From Nautilus pompilius (Eukaryota > Mollusca > Cephalopoda > Nautilida > Nautilidae), in the NCBI GenBank assembly GCA_018389105.1, contig JACATO010000596.1, positions 124,001 to 188,000 on the forward strand: a stretch of 64,000 nt of DNA, read 5' to 3'. How positions within the stretch are numbered: position 1 is the first letter of the stretch; each line of letters begins with the position of its first letter. Of the stretch, positions 62,501 to 64,000 are shown in pieces. The translations under genes and the position numbers were made by a program. A model generated the notes under the pieces. It was not told where the DNA came from. It did not search any database and worked only from the letters and a program-made list of their open reading frames with translations.

Positions 62501-63405
62501 TGCAGTAAATGCAAAATGTGGAGAAACTTTAGCAAATGCTTGTATGTACTAACCTGTCCTTGCATTTGTTAGGATGCTGAGAAACTACTGAAGGTCTCTC
62601 GATGAATGTAATGATTTATTTTTGCTGCAGACTTCTGATGGGGCTACACACGAAAAGATTGATTTTAAGATAAACCTGCCTTGTTGCACGTACCTAGTGA
62701 GTACACAGTGTAAAGGGTAAGTCTCATTAAGTTTGTCACTGTCCTTCTATTCCTTGAGCACTTGAGAAAGCAGAAGCTTCATAGTGCAAGACCTGAAATG
62801 CCAGGGTGGGCAGGTAGAGATGTTTTTTGATACCTTGTATTCCATTTCAACCAACTTATTGAGAGATCTTCCAAAGCTTTTCTTGTTCTAATGCCTGGTG
62901 GGAGAAATCCCAAGTGGAAGTCTTTAAACATAGGTGACTGCTTAATGTGGGTAGTGAGTTATTGAAGCATGGGGAATAGTTTTGTTTGGTGTGTCTAAGT
63001 CAGCAAATACATTGCATTTTTATTTGAATTTCTAAAATAGTTATGAATCGCTTTTTGCATTTGTTCATTTATTGAGTTTTAAGTGTTGGACAAATGTGAG
63101 ATACTGCATTTAGATTAGAAAAAGTGAACATTTTCAATTTTTGCTGATTTTCTGTTGATAGAAGCTGAGTAGATATTTTGGTAAAATCCTGCTGTAGTTG
63201 TTTGGTTACATATTCTTGAGTAAAGAATAACATTTACTAGGCACCATTATGATAAACCATATTGTTTTGTCATCATCTAGGTCTGAATTTTCTTCCCTCC
63301 TCGGTAATGGAGAACTAGCAGCTAAAACAAGTATGAAAATGGAAACATCCGAAAATGAGTTATCTGTCATATTAGCCAAAATATGTTTCTTTGTTCACTT
63401 CACAA
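14475..63405 (+). CDS. AP3D1: AP-3 complex subunit delta (32 exons in window, 3' end missing)
   Basis: Large subunit of the AP-3 adaptor complex (delta, beta3, mu3, sigma3), which sorts membrane cargo from endosomal tubules to lysosomes and lysosome-related organelles. Thirty-two exons join in phase to about 1,210 codons without a stop. The protein matches the AP3D1 family from the first residues (MALKKVKG) on: adaptin N-terminal solenoid about 1-600 (e.g. ISWAAFNVIEVM, DPDPGVQSAAVNVICELA, YAAAWICGEFSE), the Gly-Glu-Leu-Asn-Pro-Val-Ala-Pro-Lys-Ala end of the trunk near 605-615, an acidic and Lys-rich hinge to about 1,030 including the DLEFWLS motif, then most of the appendage. Vertebrate AP3D1 is about 1,150-1,215 residues; here the last 60 or so residues are beyond the window. 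Transposon relics lie only in introns, so the gene looks intact. Confidence 0.98.
16088..16188 (-). repeat. Right arm of the perfect 101-bp inverted repeat
   Basis: Exact reverse complement of 13,184-13,284. It lies in AP3D1 intron 1, so the two arms bracket the promoter and exon 1 across about 2.8 kb. No transposon termini, poly(A) tail or target-site duplication is obvious at its edges. Confidence 0.9.
17801..17896 (+). CDS. AP3D1: AP3D1 exon 2 (residues 33-64)
   Basis: Acceptor CCTCTTAG, donor TAT|GTAAGT, phases 0/0. Encodes AKFIAECLDEIKQELRQ and the KANAVNKLTY that begins the adaptin solenoid. Intron 2 (2,060 bp) shows only a (CATA)n tract near 19,428-19,448 and no gene. Confidence 0.98.
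19428..19448. repeat. (CATA)n microsatellite in intron 2
   Basis: About five to six tandem ACAT units. Confidence 0.85.
19957..20037 (+). CDS. AP3D1: AP3D1 exon 3 (residues 65-91)
   Basis: Acceptor CTTTTAAAG, donor AAG|GTACAA, phases 0/0. Encodes LQMLGYDISWAAFNVIEVM and the adjoining TKFTFK, almost invariant in animal AP-3 delta. Confidence 0.98.
20491..20882. mobile_element. Mariner-type MITE in intron 3, with transposase tail relic
   Basis: A 392-bp unit begins CAGGGTGTCCGTAAAGTTAC and ends with its reverse complement (GTAACTTTACGGACACCCTG), flanked by TA on both sides as expected for Tc1/mariner insertions. An internal frame near 20,580-20,730 recalls a mariner transposase C-terminus (CRECIEAEGLQFEYLS on +). 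The end motif occurs a third time at 20,828, so the last 55 bp are themselves a small inverted-repeat unit. Deletion derivative, not autonomous. Confidence 0.85.
20939..21019 (+). CDS. AP3D1: AP3D1 exon 4 (residues 92-118)
   Basis: Acceptor TTTTTTAG, donor AAG|GTAAAC, phases 0/0. Encodes RIGYLTGSQSFNDGTDV and the MLTTNMIRK segment. Intron 4 (1,047 bp) is AT-rich with nothing recognised. Confidence 0.98.
22067..22174 (+). CDS. AP3D1: AP3D1 exon 5 (residues 119-154)
   Basis: Acceptor TATTTGTAG, donor TTG|GTAAGT, phases 0/0. Encodes DLNSQNMYDSGVALNGL and DLARDLANDIMTL. Intron 5 (3,331 bp) holds a (GT)n tract, a Helitron fragment and a Tigger-like MITE. Confidence 0.98.
22200..22230. repeat. (GT)n microsatellite in intron 5
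   Basis: About ten GT units running into GCGTGC, 26 bp after the exon 5 donor; a second (GT)n lies near 22,300. Confidence 0.9.
22490..22780 (+). pseudogene. Helitron Rep/helicase C-terminal fragment
   Basis: The open frame at 22,495-22,698 reads FPFEFKRIQFPIKLSFAM then IINKAQGQSLKVMAS, the conserved late helicase motifs (…RIQFPxxLxFAMTINKxQGQSL) of the Pif1-like helicase in Helitron transposons. After it, HGQLYVG-like and NIVYKEAL-like remains can be made out in other frames up to about 22,780, so it is frameshifted and dead. Only this last part of the helicase is present; no Helitron end is identified. Confidence 0.8.
24230..24826. mobile_element. Pogo/Tigger-like MITE in intron 5
   Basis: A 597-bp unit with ends CAGTCGACCCCCGC and GCGAATACCGGGGGACAACTG, flanked by TA. 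The ends match the pogo/Tigger type (CAGTTGTCCC-like), with extended inverted homology (cgcggcccc / ttcgcgggtgc). Inside is AT-rich sequence and, at 24,480-24,650, a segment with three CCAAT/ATTGG boxes resembling the promoter of the parent element. The CpG-rich ends stand out from the AT-rich intron, suggesting a fairly young insertion. No transposase remains. Confidence 0.85.
25506..25635 (+). CDS. AP3D1: AP3D1 exon 6 (residues 155-198)
   Basis: Acceptor TTGTCCACAG, donor CCAG|GTAGGT, phases 0/1. Encodes MTSTKPYLRKKAVLIMYK and PAFPRLKEKLEDPDP, a highly conserved part of the solenoid. The 301-bp intron 6 that follows shows nothing. Confidence 0.98.
25937..26076 (+). CDS. AP3D1: AP3D1 exon 7 (residues 198-244)
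   Basis: Acceptor TTTTTTGCAG, donor CTT|GTAGGT, phases 1/0. Encodes VQSAAVNVICELARKNPK and APLFFKLMTSSTNNWVLIK. Intron 7 (854 bp) is AT-rich with no recognised feature. Confidence 0.98.
26931..27004 (+). CDS. AP3D1: AP3D1 exon 8 (residues 245-269)
   Basis: Acceptor CTTCTTTAAG, donor CAG|GTAAGT, phases 0/2. Encodes FGALTPLEPRLGKKLIEP and LTNLIHS. Intron 8 (2,677 bp) is mostly a piggyBac relic. Confidence 0.98.
27279..29360 (+). mobile_element. piggyBac-type transposon relic in intron 8
   Basis: A degenerate transposase on the + strand near 27,990-28,220 still reads DKLLPVRNIMNILNQI and, in a shifted frame, TAVDEALIGFNDTLSWKQY followed by KPCSHGI, the DEALIxFxGRLSxKQYxPxKPxxxGI core around a catalytic Asp of piggyBac transposases. 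TTAA stands on both sides (27,275-27,278 and 29,361-29,364), with ends GCCTTTGAGG and AAAGAG; the inverted ends match only partly. Many stops and frameshifts make it inactive. Confidence 0.75.
29682..29731 (+). CDS. AP3D1: AP3D1 exon 9 (residues 269-286)
   Basis: Acceptor CTTTTCTTTTCAG, donor GCAG|GTACGT, phases 2/1. Encodes TSAMSLLYECINTVIA. Intron 9 (5,037 bp) is the longest and contains the 116-bp tandem array and a GC-richer patch; the rest (31,000-32,640 and 33,100-34,768) is AT-rich with nothing recognised. Confidence 0.98.
30115..30805. repeat. Tandem array, six copies of a 116-bp unit
   Basis: Units begin TTGTTGGTCCAGGTGACC at 30,115, 30,231, 30,347, 30,459, 30,575 and 30,690, so spacing is 116, 116, 112, 116 and 115 bp. 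One copy lacks four bases (ACCC) and others differ by single bases; otherwise they are nearly identical, pointing to recent expansion. The unit has no open frame that continues through copies (116 is not a multiple of three). The flank at 30,806-30,960 looks like a related dispersed repeat. Confidence 0.95.
32640..33080. other. GC-richer, CpG-containing patch in intron 9
   Basis: This 440-bp patch has C-runs and CpG dinucleotides unlike the surrounding intron and an open frame of 68 codons (32,839-33,045) with no recognised homology. It could be an enhancer, an internal promoter or an inserted fragment. Nothing in AP3D1 requires an exon here. Confidence 0.4.
34769..34818 (+). CDS. AP3D1: AP3D1 exon 10 (residues 286-302)
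   Basis: Acceptor TTACTTACAG, donor CAG|GTACTT, phases 1/0. Encodes VLISISSGVPNHSASIQ. Intron 10 (4,037 bp) carries a (GT)n tract and the 1.74-kb inverted-repeat element. Confidence 0.97.
35459..35502. repeat. (GT)n microsatellite in intron 10
   Basis: Two GT runs interrupted by TTGTGTGG, ending near an A-run. Confidence 0.9.
35747..37483 (-). mobile_element. 1.74-kb element with long terminal inverted repeats and relic of an uncharacterised protein
   Basis: Both ends read CACTGGTCAACA inward; inverted similarity continues for about 110-130 bp (shared blocks TTCTGGGGTTTT, GCTGAT, TTGGCTCTAGTTT, GATAT). TTATTA stands directly outside both ends and may be a target-site duplication. Inside, on the minus strand, is a broken gene of a repetitive, uncharacterised invertebrate protein family. 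The superfamily of the element is not recognised: the CACTG end recalls CACTA/Chapaev-type ends, but the 6-bp flank does not settle it. Confidence 0.8.
36173..37165 (-). pseudogene. Relic of an uncharacterised, multicopy invertebrate protein
   Basis: Read from high to low coordinates: DSSKASLKVVLLHNGNKF, a DLKMVNFLLG segment, GYTKYPCFLCLWDSRAR, IIFPPLHIKLGLMKQFVKA, NMVELNAGFLHRCSDNFLGN, HFLFSHLDRFPGNLGDYSEE, QGERFHQDIK, then in another frame HMMADYCWNLLRDCPK and KRKS. I know this order of motifs from large families of uncharacterised proteins in arthropods and other invertebrates. At least four frame changes (near 36,350, 36,615, 36,675 and 36,920) break it. It fills most of the space between the inverted ends. 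Confidence 0.75.
38856..38904 (+). CDS. AP3D1: AP3D1 exon 11 (residues 303-319)
   Basis: Acceptor CTCTTCCAG, donor ACT|GTAAGT, phases 0/1. Encodes LCVQKLRILIEDSDQN. Intron 11 (978 bp) is AT-rich, nothing recognised. Confidence 0.97.
39883..40028 (+). CDS. AP3D1: AP3D1 exon 12 (residues 319-367)
   Basis: Acceptor TTTTTTTAAG, donor ATG|GTAGGC, phases 1/0. Encodes KYLGLLAMSKILVTHPK and CLDDKDESIRLRALDLLYG. Intron 12 (527 bp) shows nothing. Confidence 0.98.
40556..40704 (+). CDS. AP3D1: AP3D1 exon 13 (residues 368-417)
   Basis: Acceptor TTTTATAG, donor TG|GTGAGT, phases 0/2. Encodes VSKKNLMEIVKKLMIHMDK and SQSNYQYVTKFE. Intron 13 (2,326 bp) contains a Tigger relic. Confidence 0.98.
41540..42340 (+). 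pseudogene. Pogo/Tigger-type transposase relic in intron 13
   Basis: Near 41,560 the frame reads TLKTKVEVFKQLESGESVSSL, cut here for length, the psq-type DNA-binding start of Tigger/CENP-B-like transposases. Near 42,060 LPPNTATMIQLMDPGTL matches the LPPNTTxLIQPMDQG motif next to the DDE catalytic core, and near 42,255 NNAWRNFVSDFTGF fits the region after it. Several stops and shifts separate these, and the middle is eroded. Termini are not identified. Confidence 0.75.
43031..43157 (+). CDS. AP3D1: AP3D1 exon 14 (residues 417-459)
   Basis: Acceptor CTATTTCAG, donor ATG|GTAGGA, phases 2/0. Encodes YVSILVELTRMEGTKHGK and IAAQMLDVAIRVQAIR. Confidence 0.98.
43285..43388 (+). CDS. AP3D1: AP3D1 exon 15 (residues 460-494)
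   Basis: Acceptor ATGTTTCAG, donor AGA|GTAAGG, phases 0/2. Encodes VVLLENSHVLAANSQRNG and YAAAWICGEFSE, an adaptin signature. Intron 15 (550 bp) shows nothing. Confidence 0.98.
43939..44170 (+). CDS. AP3D1: AP3D1 exon 16 (residues 494-571)
   Basis: Acceptor ATTTGAAG, donor AGG|GTGGGT, phases 2/0. Encodes ILEAMLKPKITALPGHIQ, an acidic KKAEEDEDEA loop, and FIQSADLEVQER. The largest exon. Intron 16 (396 bp) has a short (TGG)n run near 44,240. Confidence 0.98.
44567..44712 (+). CDS. AP3D1: AP3D1 exon 17 (residues 572-620)
   Basis: Acceptor CCCTTACAG, donor CAG|GTAGGT, phases 0/2. Encodes ACCVLQLVKYVMKLQDK and LFTGELNPVAPKAQRKVPV, the end of the adaptin trunk and start of the hinge. Confidence 0.98.
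44835..44936 (+). CDS. AP3D1: AP3D1 exon 18 (residues 620-654)
   Basis: Acceptor CTGTTTCAG, donor CAG|GTATTT, phases 2/2. Encodes LDLNRWINDPPSDSSDDDE then an acidic linker, matching the start of the BLVR-type region. A second, stronger donor (GAG|GTGAGA at 44,893) inside the exon is phase 0. Intron 18 (551 bp) shows nothing. Confidence 0.92.
45488..45548 (+). CDS. AP3D1: AP3D1 exon 19 (residues 654-674)
   Basis: Acceptor TTTTTTTTAG, donor AAA|GTAAGT, phases 2/0. Encodes SVYHNVDHKIVEPTEEEIEK. Intron 19 (3,694 bp) contains a hAT relic and a likely dispersed repeat. Confidence 0.92.
47795..47955. repeat. Likely dispersed repeat in intron 19
   Basis: The text 'ctagctggggtacctggtgctgcacagg' (in part) with a downstream 'ggttcagctgtgaaagagtaatgaacaaacacg' (in part) resembles the TAGCTG-GTTACCCGGCGCTGC… / GTTCAGCxGTTxxxxAGTAATGAAxxAACA tails common in invertebrate interspersed repeats. 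Family not assigned. Confidence 0.4.
48293..48640 (-). pseudogene. hAT-type (BED-like) transposase N-terminal relic in intron 19
   Basis: The minus-strand frame of 114 codons reads YDYKRHVEYQKHIHLSKH, then ITSFFNKEVND, SSLIEQNITITASTQAG and DSKIAMPYGCACTKTT. This order (RH..LQKH..IxSFF…L.xSFIxEHNLPLSVADHAG…YGCARTKTT) is that of a widespread hAT-like family in invertebrates and fish. The rest of the transposase was not recognised, so it is a fragment. Confidence 0.65.
49243..49311 (+). CDS. AP3D1: AP3D1 exon 20 (residues 675-697)
   Basis: Acceptor TTTCTCCAG, donor AGG|GTCAGT, phases 0/0. Encodes KREQRRIEQMHNPHYLKD, matching the RREARKQEQANNPFYIK stretch of vertebrate delta. Intron 20 (379 bp) shows nothing. 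Confidence 0.95.
49691..49769 (+). CDS. AP3D1: AP3D1 exon 21 (residues 698-724)
   Basis: Acceptor TTTCTGATAG, donor CCAG|GTAAAG, phases 0/1. Encodes IEDIPVAEIDLSVPLHIP, matching the HIPVVQIDLSVPLKVPG motif of the family. Intron 21 (388 bp) shows nothing. Confidence 0.97.
50158..50339 (+). CDS. AP3D1: AP3D1 exon 22 (residues 724-784)
   Basis: Acceptor TTCTCCTCAG, donor GAG|GTAAGT, phases 1/0. Encodes LSTSDKYMKLPSLQEQE, a Lys-rich block KKSKKSKRKKKKGKKSRR, an acidic SDTDEDE stretch and VVDMPE. Intron 22 (474 bp) shows nothing. Confidence 0.97.
50814..50893 (+). CDS. AP3D1: AP3D1 exon 23 (residues 785-811)
   Basis: Acceptor TGCTTTTAG, donor TGA|GTAAGT, phases 0/2. Encodes an acidic stretch ending KLNIDLDE, matching the YRALDIDLD motif. 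Intron 23 (4,908 bp) is largely a hAT relic; 54,700-55,801 is AT-rich with nothing recognised. Confidence 0.96.
51116..54689 (-). mobile_element. hAT-type (ZBED/GTF2IRD2-like) transposon relic in intron 23
   Basis: The left end CAGGGGTCAGCAATCTTTCTATGG and the right end (reverse complement TGGAGGTTGGCAACCTATGGCTC, quoted in part) resemble each other and the CAGxGGTxGGCAACCT ends of one hAT group. On the minus strand at 51,764-51,590 the frame reads KLMFVTDITSYSNKVNFF and HLHGSLKAFVAKL, the xFLxDITxHLNxLNxxLQG … AFxxKL segment of ZBED/GTF2IRD2-like transposases. Most of the rest is eroded, with (AG)n and G-run insertions. An 8-bp target duplication was not found. Confidence 0.6.
53579..53600. 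repeat. (AG)n microsatellite in intron 23
   Basis: About ten AG units. Confidence 0.9.
55802..55952 (+). CDS. AP3D1: AP3D1 exon 24 (residues 811-861)
   Basis: Acceptor GTCTTTTAAG, donor AAG|GTGTGA, phases 2/0. Encodes PLRDDEKLPVRTHR, an acidic ENSVQEEERDME and a Lys-rich KRKKKHNKEKRKKEEKK. It matches the KPLADSEKLPIQKHR part of vertebrate delta. Intron 24 (828 bp) shows nothing. Confidence 0.96.
56781..56927 (+). CDS. AP3D1: AP3D1 exon 25 (residues 862-910)
   Basis: Acceptor GTTCTTCAG, donor TCG|GTTAGT, phases 0/0. Encodes DKKEKRKKKDKSGETSLL and a low-complexity hinge. Intron 25 (2,537 bp) contains a Tigger relic and a candidate poison exon. Confidence 0.93.
57028..58520 (-). mobile_element. 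Pogo/Tigger-type transposon relic in intron 25
   Basis: The low-coordinate end reads TA-CAGATGAACCTGCTTAATT, like the CAGTTGAACCTCxxTAA ends of pogo/Tigger elements. On the minus strand, 58,511-58,233 reads YESKVAKVDVALFKLLKQEK and AQKVQIDG, the LDxALxxWFxQxRxxGxPIxG motif, and about 58,100-57,990 reads PPKCIYNCNEIGLFYCAL, the IYNADETGLFY motif with the catalytic Asp changed to Asn. Stops interrupt it. The other terminus is not clear. Confidence 0.75.
58824..58860 (+). other. Candidate 37-nt poison exon of AP3D1
   Basis: A good acceptor (TTTACTGCAG) and donor (G|GTGAGA) bound 37 nt that read NVTSVDGSKLLC. Thirty-seven is not a multiple of three: joined to exon 26 the frame meets TGA after two codons. 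It may be a regulated exon that triggers mRNA decay, or a chance pair of sites. Confidence 0.3.
59465..59647 (+). CDS. AP3D1: AP3D1 exon 26 (residues 911-971)
   Basis: Acceptor TTGTTTTCAG, donor CAG|GTAAAA, phases 0/0. Encodes TDDLEFWLSAG, matching the EDLDFWLS motif of AP-3 delta, followed by a Ser/Thr/Pro/Ala-rich linker. Confidence 0.97.
59883..60059 (+). CDS. AP3D1: AP3D1 exon 27 (residues 972-1030)
   Basis: Acceptor TGTATGTAG, donor CCT|GTAAGT, phases 0/0. Encodes KKQKLKKEKRSKEKKKDKKK, the longest Lys-rich block, then a Pro/Ser linker. Intron 27 (470 bp) shows nothing. Confidence 0.96.
60530..60577 (+). CDS. AP3D1: AP3D1 exon 28 (residues 1031-1046)
   Basis: Acceptor CACTTTCAG, donor TTG|GTAAGT, phases 0/0. 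Encodes PMSGYSLLAENSSLSL, start of the appendage (vertebrate proteins have a similar YxLLAENxxxKM). Intron 28 (550 bp) shows nothing. Confidence 0.95.
61128..61265 (+). CDS. AP3D1: AP3D1 exon 29 (residues 1047-1092)
   Basis: Acceptor AATTTTCAG, donor GGG|GTGAGT, phases 0/0. Encodes DQIIVSVIFNNLTSNHIK and LEFNVLDTLNTNLIRG, beta-strands of the appendage. Intron 29 (709 bp) shows nothing. Confidence 0.96.
61975..62115 (+). CDS. AP3D1: AP3D1 exon 30 (residues 1093-1139)
   Basis: Acceptor TTCTCTCCAG, donor AAG|GTAGGA, phases 0/0. Encodes VPFLLLPNSQNEGQFAFTV and LRGTLTYIVK. Intron 30 (515 bp) shows nothing. Confidence 0.97.
62631..62716 (+). CDS. AP3D1: AP3D1 exon 31 (residues 1140-1168)
   Basis: Acceptor TTTTGCTGCAG, donor AAAGG|GTAAGT, phases 0/2. 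Encodes EKIDFKINLPCCTYLVS. Intron 31 (564 bp) shows nothing. Confidence 0.95.
63281..63405 (+). CDS. AP3D1: AP3D1 exon 32 (residues 1168-1210), last in window
   Basis: Acceptor CATCATCTAG, donor ACAA|GTAAGT, phases 2/1. Encodes SEFSSLLGNGELAAKT and LSVILAKICFFVHF, matching the LLAKICFHHHFSVVE region of vertebrates. The following segment expected in the family (an SCASMYSRSIQGHHVC-like end) is not found before 64,000, so the last exon or exons lie outside. Positions 63,406-64,000 are intron with short open frames only. Confidence 0.93.
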
Positions 63406-64000
63406 GTAAGTTTAAAACTTATTCTGCTGAAATACAGATTTAAAAATTTTAGAAAACCAAAGATTTTATTGTGCAACATATAATTTTGCTTAGTGTAGAA
63501 TCATTTGTATTTAAATGTCTGTTGTTTTTTTTTCTTGATCACTGCTAAGATTGAGATATGCTGCAGATTGCCAAAGCGCATTATTTTCTGAGGACCTTGC
63601 ATGCCGCCTTGGAACTACTGAACTAAACAGGTTAGGTGGAAATGAAAATACAGGCATATTAACTAAGTCTGCTTTTGATAAAATTATTTCAGTAGGGCAT
63701 CTTTTGCAGGTGATCAGTATGTCTGTGTCTATTACTAAAAGACTTTGTGATGTTTATTTCATGAGTGGTGAAGTGTTAAAGAGAAGAACCTACAAAAATG
63801 AAAATTTACTATCACTTGTTTGTAGGAGGTTCATTGAATTATTTCATCACAAACTGCACACACACACAAAATGCTTTACAGCATTTTATATTACGCCTTG
63901 TATGATTTTCCTGCTAGGTATCAGGAAAATATTTTCTGGTTGAATTCAGAGTAATTTTATTATTTTTTGCTTTTTGTTTTAATTGTTATCAGATATCCAA

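Noticed and set aside
63551..63943. 130-codon + frame after exon 32 considered as the last AP3D1 exon
   Set aside because: Its residues do not match the conserved C-terminus of AP-3 delta, and the acceptors nearby either give stops or unrelated sequence. I treat it as intron.
1..64000. tRNA and rRNA genes
   Set aside because: No cloverleaf or conserved rRNA sequence was noticed by eye; a tRNAscan or Rfam search would be needed to exclude small RNAs.

Overview
The window is nuclear DNA of an animal, most likely an invertebrate. It is AT-rich, has GT-AG introns of 0.1-5 kb, has CpG islands only at two gene starts, and carries relics of many eukaryotic DNA transposon families. The protein sequences and the transposon mix suggest a spiralian such as a mollusc, or a chelicerate. 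I cannot settle which from sequence alone.

Layout on the + strand. Positions 1-7,600 hold no recognisable gene, only AT-rich sequence with scattered AATAAA signals and one small piggyBac-like MITE. A CpG island at about 7,610-8,280 starts a gene for a membrane protein with four TM2 domains (about 7,957-9,309, poly(A) signals near 10,885-11,032). Its exon junction rebuilds a clean TM2 domain. However, the frame is broken in the first exon, and the second TM2 domain contains a frameshifted stretch ending in a (GGCT)n expansion. It is therefore a pseudogene, a damaged allele or an assembly problem. Positions 11,046-13,850 are non-coding and contain one arm of a perfect 101-bp inverted repeat whose other arm lies in AP3D1 intron 1.

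From a second CpG island (about 13,850-14,960) to the right edge lies one gene, AP3D1, the delta subunit of the AP-3 adaptor complex. I mapped 32 coding exons from the ATG at 14,475 to 63,405. All phases fit and give about 1,210 codons with no internal stop: the adaptin N-terminal solenoid (exons 1-17), a charged hinge with the BLVR-type region (18-23), several Lys-rich blocks (22, 24, 25, 27), and most of the C-terminal appendage (28-32). The last exon or exons lie beyond the window. AP-3 sorts cargo from endosomes to lysosomes and lysosome-related organelles, and a CLEAR-like E-box sits 130 bp upstream of the start codon.

The AP3D1 introns hold most of the unusual DNA: a mariner-type MITE with a nested end (intron 3), a Helitron helicase fragment and a 597-bp pogo/Tigger-like MITE (intron 5), a piggyBac relic (intron 8), six copies of a 116-bp tandem repeat (intron 9), a 1.74-kb element with long inverted ends around a relic of an uncharacterised protein family (intron 10), Tigger relics (introns 13 and 25) and hAT relics (introns 19 and 23).
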